64,000 nt of DNA from TK10-74A sp965263065. Its GTDB lineage: Bacteria > Chloroflexota > Dehalococcoidia > Bin125. Positions 51,901 through 60,498 of the stretch are shown one piece after another. A program made the position numbers and the translations under genes. Where the stretch lies: NCBI GenBank assembly GCA_965263065.1, contig CBDHGH010000003.1, forward strand, positions 992,001 through 1,056,000, read 5' to 3'. Below the pieces are notes generated by a model, which was given only the letters and a program-made list of their open reading frames with translations, did not search any database and was not told where the DNA came from. Position 1 is the stretch's first letter, and each line of letters opens with the position of its first letter.

Positions 51901-52228
51901 GCGCATGGGCCCGGCCATCCGGCACTGCATCTACAAGCTCAAGCAGACCGCCGCCAAGGTGCAGATCCTGGTGCTGCTCTCGGACGGGCGGCCGCAGGAC
52001 CACGGCTACGGCCGCGACCGCACCGAGAAGGAATACGCCATCCACGACACGAAGATGGCCCTGACCGAGGCCCGCCGCGAGGGCATGACCCCCTTCTGCC
52101 TGACCGTCGACCGCGCCGGCCACGACTACCTCAAGCAGATGTGCGCGGACATGGGCTACGAAGTCGTCGGCGACATCGAGTCGCTGCCGCGCCGCCTGCC
52201 CTCCCTCTACCGCCGCCTCACGCAGTAG
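48995..52228 (+). CDS. NorD/CbbO-like VWA-domain protein
   Basis: A 1077-residue cytoplasmic protein, longer than typical NorD/CbbO (about 600-800). The N-terminal half is helical repeats (SPGMLEQLTF, SPTSLQYLSV, SPLVLPKLPL) recurring about every 30 residues. The middle has acidic/Gln-rich linkers (VEQQLQQSAQQQAGK). The C-terminal VWA domain has the MIDAS DMSAS motif, then VLLLSDGRPQD and a final LPSLYRRLT. It presumably works with the AAA+ ATPase upstream as substrate-recognition partner. It starts at GTG 48995 with a weak ribosome site. Confidence 0.9.
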   Translation: MADAPARLRDALSAFPPSLQQDFDRAEAALREVLAPQELAAWAGDGVEIARHSLRSWEAAGEYFRASPGMLEQLTFSRFREWTKTGTELAESSPALAGAYFRSSPTSLQYLSVTQAPDWAAQGRSLYKGTWKSGSLAAQYFEVSPLVLPKLPLNQMRLLVELIDSLAGHSYELASACLNMAPGVLEQLDRPDRAPFLEFGSVVAGTAWVDARVYFERGPALVRHLHPQQRARFLALAGRVAVSVGRLGHPYFMEASQALAEIDREAHREMLELAEGIMPVSGIAAMEFIKSAPEVLRRLRPEDLPRWQEAGRQILETSPEGGEAFFRLESSKGEDIIDALSSRVELERVSDLIRMYCKALTGADVAVHSSEQLTEKGVGWVNESSPTTEGTAIYLPPIVEQYTEKDENFAVYKVFATHQAARLEFGSFAFDFARPGRLFQRAAREDAPPRDPEQPEAITAMERFFDGFEDRRLAHDIFTIVEDTRIDTMVKREYAGIRRPMSRLQEAALERRRPLEDMPVRQAMIENLLRASLDEELRLHWPEDLHEVMQRPLRILSRIRDAGATVEDSGAATRVLYDWIRRIPNVELDDADWSEMTGGAADEEMVDIGPGAGGESGLESYQPNLPHGEEQPYESPEPIDFRGDFKPELVQLLMKLKNQQMGDGDTPPVKLSKEQLQELLEKSTEINITEMSEGDLDESSGMFLDNLMKEVEQQLQQSAQQQAGKRGDGSDPEDSGEPLPEIAESFYYDEWDFRASDYKPRWCRVQEMRLDHGELDYYERTLADYSQLVQETRRQFEQLKPEMFRKIKRLPDGDDYDLDAVIEWIVERKAQAQSDAKLYYRRNKVERDVAVAFLLDMSASTDEEITKHQPRPQGADDNFDDDPRKYLSWWAQKRAQEARHPAKRIIDLEKEAAVLLIEALETIGDTYGVFGFSGYGRDNVEFYVIKDMDETLSNHAKARLDKVAPVRSTRMGPAIRHCIYKLKQTAAKVQILVLLSDGRPQDHGYGRDRTEKEYAIHDTKMALTEARREGMTPFCLTVDRAGHDYLKQMCADMGYEVVGDIESLPRRLPSLYRRLTQ

Positions 52229-53258
52229 CGCCGGCCCGGCGCAGCCGCAGCGACCCCCCCGACCGCTCCTCCACGACCTTGCCCCGCTCCAGCAGGATGT
52301 CGATGTGCCCTTGCACCTCCGCGAAGGCGGGCAAGAGGCGGGCATCGGGGCGGGGGCGGAAGAACTTGAGCAGCAGCTCGTAGGGGGTGAGCGGTCCGTC
52401 GCGCAGGCAGCGCAGCAGCCGCTGCCGCCGCCGTTCGTGACGCGCCAGCGTCCAACCGATCGCCTGCGTCACCGGGACCTGGCAGGGCTCGCCGTGGCCG
52501 GGGTAGAGATGCTCGGCGCCCAGCGTCGCGATGCGCTCCAGCGAGCGCGTGTAGGCGGGCAGGCCGCGGAAGCGCGCGCCCGGGCCCAGGAAGTGGATGC
52601 CGGGGTTGGGCGTGATCCGCGGCAGCAGTTGGTCGCCGCTGAACAGCGACCCCGACGCCTCCTCCAGGCAGACCGCGTTGCCCGGTGTGTGCCCCGGCGC
52701 GCTGATGAAGCGCAGGCGACGGTCGCCGGCCTGGAGCAGGTCGCCGTCGTGGAGGGCGCGGTCGGGCGCGAAGGGCGTGCCGCGCAGCACGGCCGGCCAG
52801 CGGTCGCGGGCGGCGGCCCGCGCGCTGCGTCGGGTGCTCCGTCGCCGCTGTAACGCCTGCTCCCGCTGATCGTCCGGGAAGCCCGACTCCCGCAGCAGCC
52901 CATCGACCAAATCCGACTGATACGCGTACAGCCGCTCGCCCAGCCCGAAGCGTTCGACCTCCGCCACCGACCCCACGACCTCCGCCCCCTCCTCCTGCCA
53001 GCGACGCGCCAGCCCGCAGTGGTCGAGGTGCGCGTGCGTCACGACGACCGTGCGGACGTCGGCGGGGCTGAGCCCCGCGGCCTGCAGCTGGGCCGTGAGC
53101 GCCTCCCAGACGCCGTCGTAGTCGGGCCCCGCGTCCACGAGCAGGACGCCGTCGCGGGCCGGATCGGCGGCCGGCAGTGCGTAGATCCAGTTCGCGCCCA
53201 GCGAGATCGGCAGCACGCGCCGCTCGTCGAGCATCGTCGTGTTGGGCGCGGCGTTCAT
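52218..53258 (-). CDS. MBL-fold hydrolase with C-terminal winged helix (LACTB2-like)
   Basis: A 346-residue metallo-beta-lactamase-fold protein. Metal ligands are in THAHLDHCG, SAPGHTPGNA, SGDQLLPR and YPGHGEP. After residue about 265 there is a helical/winged segment (HERRRQRLLRCLRDGPLTPYELL) typical of the LACTB2-like subgroup. Possible substrates are thioesters or RNA. It ends opposite the VWA gene, with an 11-base overlap of the two tails. Confidence 0.9.
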   Translation of the reverse strand: MNAAPNTTMLDERRVLPISLGANWIYALPAADPARDGVLLVDAGPDYDGVWEALTAQLQAAGLSPADVRTVVVTHAHLDHCGLARRWQEEGAEVVGSVAEVERFGLGERLYAYQSDLVDGLLRESGFPDDQREQALQRRRSTRRSARAAARDRWPAVLRGTPFAPDRALHDGDLLQAGDRRLRFISAPGHTPGNAVCLEEASGSLFSGDQLLPRITPNPGIHFLGPGARFRGLPAYTRSLERIATLGAEHLYPGHGEPCQVPVTQAIGWTLARHERRRQRLLRCLRDGPLTPYELLLKFFRPRPDARLLPAFAEVQGHIDILLERGKVVEERSGGSLRLRRAGATA

Positions 53259-53343
53259 CGATCGAGTGTGGGGGCTCGGCGGTAGGCGAACAAGCGGGCG
53301 GCGACTCCCTCGCGGCGTCTGCCCGCGCCCGCCCGGCGCCCGC

Positions 53344-53583
53344 CTAACGCCGCCGCCCCCGCAGCCACGACGCGGCCAGGATCAGGCCCGCGACGCCCAG
53401 CGGCAGGATCGCCGCCGCCGCCGCGACCTTGAAGTAGGGCGACACGATCTCCTCCTCGCCCGGGGTCGGCGCGTACTCGAAGAGGAAGTTGCCCGTCGCG
53501 ACGGTGGAGACGAGCACCGCGAGCACGGCGATCGTCCAGCCCAGCGCCACGCAGGCGATCGCGGCCTGCCTCGCGTGCGACAT
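53344..53583 (-). CDS. small two-helix membrane protein
   Basis: A 79-residue protein (MSHARQAAIACVALGWTIAVLAVLV...), helix one at residues 8-30, a loop with EYAPTPGEEE, helix two at 46-70 and an RGRRR tail. No homology recognised. An ATG 20 codons upstream would add a basic leader, judged less likely. Confidence 0.5.
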   Translation of the reverse strand: MSHARQAAIACVALGWTIAVLAVLVSTVATGNFLFEYAPTPGEEEIVSPYFKVAAAAAILPLGVAGLILAASWLRGRRR

Positions 53584-53692
53584 CGGCCCCTCCTTTGGCG
53601 CCCTCAGAGTGGGAACGACCCACCCGCGAGATCGTTCCAACATCGCGACGACGGCCGCGCCCCGTCGGGAGTGAGGGCACCGGGCGCGGCGG

Positions 53693-54922
53693 CTAGAAGT
53701 GGTGGAAGCAGTGCGGGCGATGCCGCGTCGCGAAGGCCCGATCGACGGCGGCCAGGTCGAGCCCCGCCGACGCCTCCGCCCGCCCCATGCCGACCAGCGC
53801 GCCGGCGCCGCGGTAGCCCGTCACCAGCGCCGCCAGCGACTGCACGGGCAGCGTCAGCTCCGGGGCGCCATCGCTGCGCGTGACGGTCGTCTGCGCGCCG
53901 TCCGTCTCCATCGACCAGACGCCGTCGTTCCAGGGGCAGAGCGGATCGATCACGCGCAGCCGCAGCGAGAGCGGGCCGCCGTACGGCCGCTGCGGCAGCC
54001 CCGCCGCCACGTCGACCACGCGTGCCATGATCCCGTCCTGCGTCCAGCGGCGCAGCAGCCGCGGCTCCTGCACGAGGTCGAACAGCGGGTCGTCCTCCGG
54101 CACGTTGTCGTAGCGGATCCGGCGCACCAGGTCGTGGCTGCCGACCACCCGCCAGAGCGCTTCGTAGGCCGCCGGGCTCAGCGCGACCAACTCCCGCAGC
54201 GTTAGCCGTTGGCTCTCGTCGGGGTGCCGCTCCTCGCTCGTGGGGCCGTAGACGCCGTCGCGCACGGTGTACAGCGCGTAGCCGCGCGCCGCGCCGCCCT
54301 CCTCGTAGACGGCCGCGTAGATCGGCCCCTCGCCCCTGCGCTCACGCAGCGCGCCGCGCTCCCACATCGGCTGGCTGCGATGCAGCTCCCCCGTGCGATC
54401 CGCGATCCAGGCGTCGTAGACGGGGCGCAGCGTCTCGACGTCCGGCCGGTCGCTCAACTGCACCTCGCCCCCGGCCTGCGGCGCCCCCACGCCCGGCAGC
54501 GCGGCGAAGTCGATGTCGCCCGGCCGCATCTCGTAGTGGACGTCGTGCGTCACGACTTGGTACCCGAAGCGCCGGTAGATGGCCGTGTGCGTCCCCCACA
54601 GGATCGCGAACGCTTGGCCCGCGTCCCGCTGCCGTCGCAGCGATTCCTCCATGATCCGCCGCACGTGCCCCCGCCGCCGGCGATGTGGCAGCGTCCCCAC
54701 GTCCGCGATCCCGGCCGCCGCCACCTGCGCCCCGTTCAGCATCCACTGGAACGGCCAGGCGTTGAAGGCGGAGACCATCGCCCCGTCCTCGAAGGCGCAC
54801 AGCGTCGTCTCGGCCGGCGTCCACGGCGGCCCCTCCGGCCGATAGGCGAACACCGTGCTGTTGATGAAGCGGTAGGCCTCCGCCTCTGCGGCCGTCGCGG
54901 ACCGGATTTCGATGTCGGGCAT
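53693..54922 (-). CDS. Eis-like GNAT N-acetyltransferase
   Basis: A 409-residue protein with the Eis architecture: N-terminal GNAT domain with acetyl-CoA loop LPHRRRRGHVRRIMEESLR, second GNAT-like domain (RGYALYTVRDG) and a C-terminal SCP2-like domain ending CFHHF, where the terminal carboxylate acts as base in known Eis enzymes. Eis acetylates aminoglycosides or peptides in mycobacteria. No antibiotic cluster is adjacent. Cytoplasmic. Confidence 0.9.
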   Translation of the reverse strand: MPDIEIRSATAAEAEAYRFINSTVFAYRPEGPPWTPAETTLCAFEDGAMVSAFNAWPFQWMLNGAQVAAAGIADVGTLPHRRRRGHVRRIMEESLRRQRDAGQAFAILWGTHTAIYRRFGYQVVTHDVHYEMRPGDIDFAALPGVGAPQAGGEVQLSDRPDVETLRPVYDAWIADRTGELHRSQPMWERGALRERRGEGPIYAAVYEEGGAARGYALYTVRDGVYGPTSEERHPDESQRLTLRELVALSPAAYEALWRVVGSHDLVRRIRYDNVPEDDPLFDLVQEPRLLRRWTQDGIMARVVDVAAGLPQRPYGGPLSLRLRVIDPLCPWNDGVWSMETDGAQTTVTRSDGAPELTLPVQSLAALVTGYRGAGALVGMGRAEASAGLDLAAVDRAFATRHRPHCFHHF

Positions 54923-54939
54923 GGCAGCTCCCCTCTTCC

Positions 54940-56232
54940 TCAGGCCGACCCCGCCCGCCGCGCGTCCTCACGCGACCGGGCGAAGATCAACTCCTTCTCG
55001 CGCAGTTGTCCCAGCGCCGCCCGTCGCAGCAGCAGCAGGCACGACGTCACGGCCCGGCGCTTGATCGCCGCCCGCGTCTGCGCGAAGACGTACTCCGAGT
55101 GCGAGCGGCCCGTCGCGGTGGCGACGCCGATGTGCGTCGTGCCGACGGGCTGCCCGCCGTGCGTCGCCGGCCCCGCGACGCCCGTCACGCCGATGCCGAT
55201 GTCGGCGCCGAGCGCCTCGCGCACGGCCGTCGCCATCGCGACCGCCGTCGCCTCGCTGACGACGCCGTGCTCGGCGATCGTCTCGGCCGGCACGCCGTAG
55301 CGGATCTTGGTCGCCTCGCTGTAGGTCACCAGGCCGCCCCGGAAGTAGTCGCTCGAGCCGGCGACGTCGGTCAGGGTGCTGGCTACCAGCCCGCCCGTCA
55401 GCGACTCCATCACCGCGACGCTCAGCCCGCGCTCCCGCAGCAGGTCGCCCACGCCGCCGGCCAGCGTCGTCTCGTCGGCGCCCCAGACGGCCGTGCCGAA
55501 CAGCGCCCGCACCTGCTCCTCGACGGGGTCGATGCGGGCGCGGGCCTCGGCCTCGGTGGCGGCCTTCGCGGTCAGCCGCAGGTGGATGCCGTCCGACTTG
55601 GCGTACACCCCGATCGTCGGGTTGCGGCTCTTGAGCAGCGGGCTGGCCATCTCATCGACTGTCGCCTCGCCGATGCCCACGGTCTTCAGCGTGCGGCTGA
55701 CGATCACGTCGCCGTCGCTGCGCGCGGCCAGCCGCGGCGCGACCTCGCTGGCCCACATCCCGGTCATCTCGGCCGGCGGCCCCGGCATCGCCACGACGAT
55801 GCCGTCGGCGTTCTCGACCCACCAGCCCGGCGCCGTGCCGCGCGGGTTGGGCAGGATCGTGCCCGAGGGGAGGATCGTCGCCTGCTTGATGTTGCGCGCC
55901 GGCATGTCGCTGCCCCGCCCCGCGAAGAAGGCGCGCAGCGTCGCCGCCGCGCCGGGGTCCACCCGCGCCTCCTCGCCGACCGCCCGCGCGATGGCGTCGC
56001 GCGTGATGTCGTCCTCGGTCGGTCCCAGGCCACCGGTGCAGATGACCACGTCGGAGCGATCGAGCGCCGTGCGGATCAGCCCGCCCAGCCGCTCGACGTT
56101 GTCGCCCACCTGGTGCATGTAGTACAGGTCGACGCCCAGCGCCGGCAGCCGCTGCGCGATGTAGTGGCTGTTGGTGTCCTGGATGTCCGCCAGCAGGATC
56201 TCGGTCCCGATGGAGATGATCTCGGCGCGCAT
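54940..56232 (-). CDS. cinA: CinA family protein (nicotinamide mononucleotide deamidase/competence-damage)
   Basis: A 430-residue two-domain protein. The N-terminal MoCF-type domain begins MRAEIISIGTEILLADIQDTNSHYIA with CTGGLGPTEDDITRDA; the C-terminal amidase domain has ESLTGGLVAS and TGVAGPATHGGQPVGTTHIG. In other bacteria CinA recycles NMN and hydrolyses ADP-ribose. Next gene downstream on the strand is the Eis-like enzyme, 17 bases away. Confidence 0.93.
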   Translation of the reverse strand: MRAEIISIGTEILLADIQDTNSHYIAQRLPALGVDLYYMHQVGDNVERLGGLIRTALDRSDVVICTGGLGPTEDDITRDAIARAVGEEARVDPGAAATLRAFFAGRGSDMPARNIKQATILPSGTILPNPRGTAPGWWVENADGIVVAMPGPPAEMTGMWASEVAPRLAARSDGDVIVSRTLKTVGIGEATVDEMASPLLKSRNPTIGVYAKSDGIHLRLTAKAATEAEARARIDPVEEQVRALFGTAVWGADETTLAGGVGDLLRERGLSVAVMESLTGGLVASTLTDVAGSSDYFRGGLVTYSEATKIRYGVPAETIAEHGVVSEATAVAMATAVREALGADIGIGVTGVAGPATHGGQPVGTTHIGVATATGRSHSEYVFAQTRAAIKRRAVTSCLLLLRRAALGQLREKELIFARSREDARRAGSA

Positions 56233-56269
56233 GCTCTCTCCCGTCCGGCCTCCCGGCCCCTGGCGCAGC

Positions 56270-57025
56270 CTAACGCCGCACGACGATCCGGCCCGCGTCA
56301 TCGACGCCGGCCCGCGGCACGACCGTCTCGCTGTCCATCTCGGCCGCGAAGCCGATGTCCGCCTCGTAGCCGATGCTGACCAGGTATTCGGCGTGGGGAG
56401 CGTCGGCCAGCGCGCGGTGTGGGTCGCGTCCGTAGGCGTCGAAGATGCGCAGCGCCAGCCGCGCGCCCGACTCGACGAACGGCGCCCCGGGCGCATCGCC
56501 ATCGGCCAGCAGCGCGACGAGCGCCCCCGCCGTGAAGGCGTCCTCGACCGAGGCGGCCGTGGCGTACTGCTCGCCCGCGCAGATGATGGCGATGTCGTGC
56601 TCGCCGGCCGCCGCCGTGGCGCGGAGCGTCCGCGCGGCCGCCGCCCGGTTGCGCAGGCAGACGACGAACGCCCCGGCGGCGTGTGCGGCCAGCGCCGCCG
56701 CGCGCGTGCCGTTGCTCGTCGTCTGCACGAAGCGCATGCCGCGCACGTCCATGGCCGCGAACTCGGTCGGCGAGTTGCCGAAATCGAAGCCCGCGATACG
56801 ATGCCCGCCGCGCTCGCCGCACAGCCGGGCGCCCGGGATCGCGGCCGCGAGGGCGCGCGCCTCGGCTTCGCCGGGGACCGGGTAGACGGCGTCGGCGCCA
56901 CCGGCGATGAGCGTGGTGAGCGTGGTCGTGGCGCGCGCCGTGTCGATCACGGCGATGGCCCGCCCCCGCACGCGCTCGGGCGGCGGCGGGCTGAAGAACA
57001 CGTTGAGGCGTCGTGCAGGCGACAT
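56270..57025 (-). CDS. comB: 2-phosphosulfolactate phosphatase (ComB-like)
   Basis: A 251-residue ComB-family protein: AIAVIDTARATTTLTTLIAGGADAV, LCGERGG, DFGNSPTEF, TTSNGTRAA and ICAGEQYATAASVEDAF. In methanogens and some bacteria it dephosphorylates 2-phosphosulfolactate to sulfolactate, a step to coenzyme M. The chosen ATG is preceded by AGGGGGAG; one 11 codons upstream is possible. No other coenzyme M genes are visible, so it may act in another phosphatase role. It is transcribed with cinA. Confidence 0.9.
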   Translation of the reverse strand: MSPARRLNVFFSPPPPERVRGRAIAVIDTARATTTLTTLIAGGADAVYPVPGEAEARALAAAIPGARLCGERGGHRIAGFDFGNSPTEFAAMDVRGMRFVQTTSNGTRAAALAAHAAGAFVVCLRNRAAAARTLRATAAAGEHDIAIICAGEQYATAASVEDAFTAGALVALLADGDAPGAPFVESGARLALRIFDAYGRDPHRALADAPHAEYLVSIGYEADIGFAAEMDSETVVPRAGVDDAGRIVVRR

Positions 57026-57102
57026 CGCCGGCGGCTCCCCCTGTTGCGTCCCCGCCATTCGGGTGACGACGATTAGTATGCCCGTATGAACCGTGTGTCG
57101 GC

Positions 57103-57933
57103 ATGACCCCATCAGCGACGTTCGCAGACAAGCTCGCCGCGGCCGCGGAGCGCAACCGCTCCTGGCTGTGCGTGGGGCTGGATCCGCAGCCGGGGCGCAC
57201 GCCGCTCGATGAGATCGTGCCGTTCACCCGCGCGATCATCGACGCGACGAGCGACCTGGTCTGCGCCTTCAAGCCGCAGGCGGCCTTCTTCGAGGCGCAC
57301 GGCCGGGCCGGCTGGGACGCCCTGGCGGCGACCATCGCGGCGGTCCCCGACCACGTGCCGGTCGTCCTGGACGTCAAGCGCGGCGACATTGGGCATGTGG
57401 CCGAGGCCTACGCGACGGCCTGCTTCGACGCCCTGGGCGCCGACGCCGTGACCGTGAATCCCTATCTCGGCCGCGACGCCGTGGCGCCGTTCCTGGCCCG
57501 GCCCGACAAGGGCGCGTTCATCCTCTGCCGCACGTCCAACGCGGGCGGCGCCGACCTGCAAAGCCTCGACGTCGGCGGAGAGCCGCTGTTCCTGCGCGTC
57601 GCGTCGCTGGTCCTGGAGTGGGGCGCCGAGCATCACAACGCGGGGCTCGTCGTGGGCGCGACCTACCCGCGGGAGTTGGCCGCCGTGCGCGATCGCGCCC
57701 CCGGCCTGCCCATCCTGCTGCCCGGCATCGGGGCGCAGGGCGGCGATCTGGAAGCGTCGGTGCGGGCGGGCGGCGGCGGCGGCGGCCTGCTGGTCAGCGC
57801 CTCGCGATCGGTGATCTACGCCGACGCCGGCCCCGGCTTCGCGACCGCCGCGCGCGCGGAGGCCGAGCGCCTGCGGGCCGCCATCAGCAGCGCGATCAAC
57901 GGCGCGAACAGTAGCGCGCCGGCGTCTGACTGA
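57103..57933 (+). CDS. pyrF: orotidine 5'-phosphate decarboxylase
   Basis: A 276-residue enzyme converting OMP to UMP. The catalytic segment DVKRGDIG (Lys/Asp) is typical of the longer group 2 PyrF; the N-terminus LCVGLDPQP and NPYLGRDAV are characteristic. Distal phosphate-site residues appear in LLVSASRSVIYADAG. Divergent from comB with 77 bases between starts. Confidence 0.96.
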   Translation: MTPSATFADKLAAAAERNRSWLCVGLDPQPGRTPLDEIVPFTRAIIDATSDLVCAFKPQAAFFEAHGRAGWDALAATIAAVPDHVPVVLDVKRGDIGHVAEAYATACFDALGADAVTVNPYLGRDAVAPFLARPDKGAFILCRTSNAGGADLQSLDVGGEPLFLRVASLVLEWGAEHHNAGLVVGATYPRELAAVRDRAPGLPILLPGIGAQGGDLEASVRAGGGGGGLLVSASRSVIYADAGPGFATAARAEAERLRAAISSAINGANSSAPASD

Positions 57934-57974
57934 GCAGCGCGGGCCCAGCCGGGCCGTCGGAGGGGCGTGCGCCG

Positions 57975-58175
57975 ATGACGGTGGTCGACTTCCAACCCGG
58001 CGACCTGCTGGAGTTGCGCAAGCCGCACCCCTGCGGCAGCCGGCGCTGGTCGGTCGTGCGCATCGGGGCCGACATCGGCATCATCTGTCAGGGCTGCGCG
58101 CACCGCGTGACGCTGGAGCGGCGGCTGCTTGAGCGGCGCTTGAAGCGCGTGCTGGAGCGCGACGATCCCGCATGA
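57975..58175 (+). CDS. DUF951 domain protein
   Basis: A 66-residue protein matching DUF951: DFQPGDLLELRKPHPCGSRRW, then RIGADIGIICQGCAHRVTL, with Cys residues at CG and CxGC. This small family is common in Firmicutes and Chloroflexota, often near ribosomal or replication genes. Function unknown. It overlaps the MFS gene start by ATGA. Confidence 0.9.
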   Translation: MTVVDFQPGDLLELRKPHPCGSRRWSVVRIGADIGIICQGCAHRVTLERRLLERRLKRVLERDDPA

Positions 58176-59734
58176 GCGACCCCGCCGACCTCCCGCCCGG
58201 CCGCGATGGGCCTGCCAGCGATGGGCCTGCCAGCGCCCCGCGGCGCGGCCGGCGCTGGGCGCCGCGCGTGCCGGGGCTGCGCCGGGCGCTGGGATTGGTC
58301 TCCTCCCACGACACGGCGCACGCCGGTCGCGCCGTGCGCAGCATCGCGCCGCCGCCGATGGCGGCCGCCCCGCAGACGGCCGACCTGCCGGAGGCGGAGT
58401 CGGAGTCGCCGCGGCCGTCGCGGCCCGGCGAGCCGGCCGTCTCGATCTTCCGCAACCGCGACTTCCTGCTGCTGTGGTCGGCGCAGGGCCTCTCCCTGAT
58501 GATCAACACGGCGCTGCAATTCGTCTTGCTGATCCTGATCGTGGAGCGCACCGGCAGCAGCATCGCCGGGTCGGGGCTAATCATCTTCCTGGCCGCCCCG
58601 CCGGTGCTCTTCGGCCCGATCTCGGGCGTCATCGTCGACCGCATCGACAAACGCACGGTGCTGATCGCGACCAACGTCGTGCGCGCCGGCGCCACGGCCA
58701 TGCTGCTGCTCGCCGATGCCTCGGTCGCGTCGATCTACGCGGTCGCCTTCGTCAGCGCCACGATGGGGCAGTTCAACCTGCCCGCGGCCAGCGCGGCGCT
58801 GCCGGCCTTCATCCCCCGCCCCCAGTTCCTCACCGCTAACTCGGTCTTCCAACTCACGACGGCGGTCGGCCAGCTCGTGGGGATGGTCATCGTCGCGCCC
58901 GTGATGCTGAAGGCCCTGGGCTTCGACTGGTCGTACATCGTGGGCGCGGTGCTGATCCTGGCCACGGCGCCCCTGCTGGCCCGGCTCCCCGCCCTGCCCC
59001 CCGAGGCCTCCCAGCAGGGCGACGCCTGGCGGCAACGCGTGCGCGCCGTGCCCCGCGATCTGCGCGACACCTGGCTGGTCGTGCGCCGCGACCGGCTCAC
59101 GCAGCTCGCCATGTTGCAGCTCTCCGTGGGCGGCATGCTGCTGTTCATGTTCGCGCTGCTGGTGCCGCGCTTCGTGACCGACGTGCTGGGGCGCCCGGCG
59201 GAGGACTCGGTGTTCGTGTTCTGGCCGGTGGGCGTGGGGGCGCTGCTGGCCCTGCGGGCGCTGCCCGCGCTCGGCCGCCGCTTCACGCCCACCGGCATCG
59301 TGACCACGGCGCTGTTTGGGCTGACCGTCTCGATCGGCGCCTTCGCCGCGATCCACTTCCTCGTCAACGCGCTCCAGGGCACGCTGTTCGGCTTGGACCG
59401 CGTCGAGGGCGACGTGCTCTTCATCGGCGTCACGCTGGTGCTCGCCTTCCCGATGGGCGTCACCTACGCGATGGTCAACGCCCCCGCCCAGACGGTGCTG
59501 CACGAGCGCACGCCCGCCGGCATTCGCGGCCGGGTCTTCGCCTCCCAGCTGATGTTCGCCAACGGCGCATCCATGGTCGCGCTGCTCGTGGTCGGCGGCA
59601 TCGCGGACGCCGCGGGCGTCGAGACGGCGCTGTTCGCGGTCGCCGTGCTCACCCTGCTGGCGGCGTCGGCCAGCGTCCAGATGCGGCGGCAGGTGCGCCG
59701 CGCGGGCGACGTCCGGCCGCCGCCCGTGGCCTGA
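58172..59734 (+). CDS. MFS transporter, EntS/multidrug exporter-like
   Basis: A 520-residue protein. A low-complexity Pro/Ala/Arg N-terminal segment of about 90 residues, including a 15-base direct duplication (GMGLPASD-like), precedes FRNRDFLLLWSAQGLS, the start of a 12-helix MFS_3 transporter; the loop SGVIVDRIDKR is the conserved motif A. Substrate unknown; exporters of this subgroup handle siderophores or drugs. Confidence 0.88.
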   Translation: MSDPADLPPGRDGPASDGPASAPRRGRRWAPRVPGLRRALGLVSSHDTAHAGRAVRSIAPPPMAAAPQTADLPEAESESPRPSRPGEPAVSIFRNRDFLLLWSAQGLSLMINTALQFVLLILIVERTGSSIAGSGLIIFLAAPPVLFGPISGVIVDRIDKRTVLIATNVVRAGATAMLLLADASVASIYAVAFVSATMGQFNLPAASAALPAFIPRPQFLTANSVFQLTTAVGQLVGMVIVAPVMLKALGFDWSYIVGAVLILATAPLLARLPALPPEASQQGDAWRQRVRAVPRDLRDTWLVVRRDRLTQLAMLQLSVGGMLLFMFALLVPRFVTDVLGRPAEDSVFVFWPVGVGALLALRALPALGRRFTPTGIVTTALFGLTVSIGAFAAIHFLVNALQGTLFGLDRVEGDVLFIGVTLVLAFPMGVTYAMVNAPAQTVLHERTPAGIRGRVFASQLMFANGASMVALLVVGGIADAAGVETALFAVAVLTLLAASASVQMRRQVRRAGDVRPPPVA

Positions 59735-59846
59735 GCCGGCCCCCGGCGCCGACGGGCGCTGGAGCCCGACGGCGGGACGGCTGTAGGCTGCGCAGCAGCG
59801 GACCGCGCGCGGCGCGCAGTGTCGGCTTCAGCGATGGGGGGTCACG

Positions 59847-60389
59847 ATGGTCGAAGTCACGGAAGTCACGATCGAGAGCATCCGCGTTTCCCTGATGAAC
59901 TACAACCGCGTCGTCGTGCTGCGCGAGTCCGAGAGCAACCGCTACCTGCCCATCTACATCGGCGCGCCCGAGGCCGACGCCATCGCCATGCGCCTGCAGG
60001 GCGTCTCGGTGGCGCGGCCGATGACGCACGACCTGCTGGCCACGGTCCTGCAGGAGCTGGGCGGCGTCGTGCAGCGCGTGGTCGTGAGCAACCTCTCCAA
60101 CGCCACCTTCTTCGCGCAGCTCTACGTGCGCGTCGACGAGCGCGAGCTGGAGATCGACGCCCGGCCCAGCGACGCCCTCGCCCTGGCCGTGCGCAGCGAG
60201 GTGCCGATCTACGTCGCGCAGGCGGTGCTGGAAGAGGCCGGGGTGACGCTGGACGACACCACCGAGGCGGAGGAGGGCGACGGCGGGCGCCCGCGCGGCC
60301 CGGCCGTCAAGCCCGAGGAACTCGAGAAGATGTCGGCCTTCACGGACTTCATCGAGAGCCTCGATCTGGACGATTTCGACCAGCGCTAG
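59847..60389 (+). CDS. bifunctional nuclease family protein (DUF151)
   Basis: A 180-residue protein: VTIESIRVSLMNYNRVVVLRE, LPIYIGAPEADAIAMRLQG, RPMTHDLL and EIDARPSDALALAVRSEVPIYVA. Homologs in plants and bacteria act on nucleic acids or in regulation. It lies just upstream of the ATP synthase operon but 110 bases separate them, with a possible promoter there. Confidence 0.92.
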   Translation: MVEVTEVTIESIRVSLMNYNRVVVLRESESNRYLPIYIGAPEADAIAMRLQGVSVARPMTHDLLATVLQELGGVVQRVVVSNLSNATFFAQLYVRVDERELEIDARPSDALALAVRSEVPIYVAQAVLEEAGVTLDDTTEAEEGDGGRPRGPAVKPEELEKMSAFTDFIESLDLDDFDQR

Positions 60390-60498
60390 CGGTGTGCGTG
60401 GGCGCCGTCGCGCGCCGCCGTGCGTGTCCTGGGCTTCGTTGCCCGCACCAGATGGCTTGTGATACGGTTCACCAGGTTTGCACGGGGGTCGGTTTCGG

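Noticed and set aside
48968..52345. 1125-codon minus-strand frame opposite the VWA gene
   Set aside because: Arises from codon bias of the plus-strand gene; composition is Leu/Val/Arg-rich without domains.
60421..60498. atp operon promoter (TGTGATACG region)
   Set aside because: A -10-like word exists near 60460, but no -35 at proper spacing could be identified, so it was not listed as a feature.
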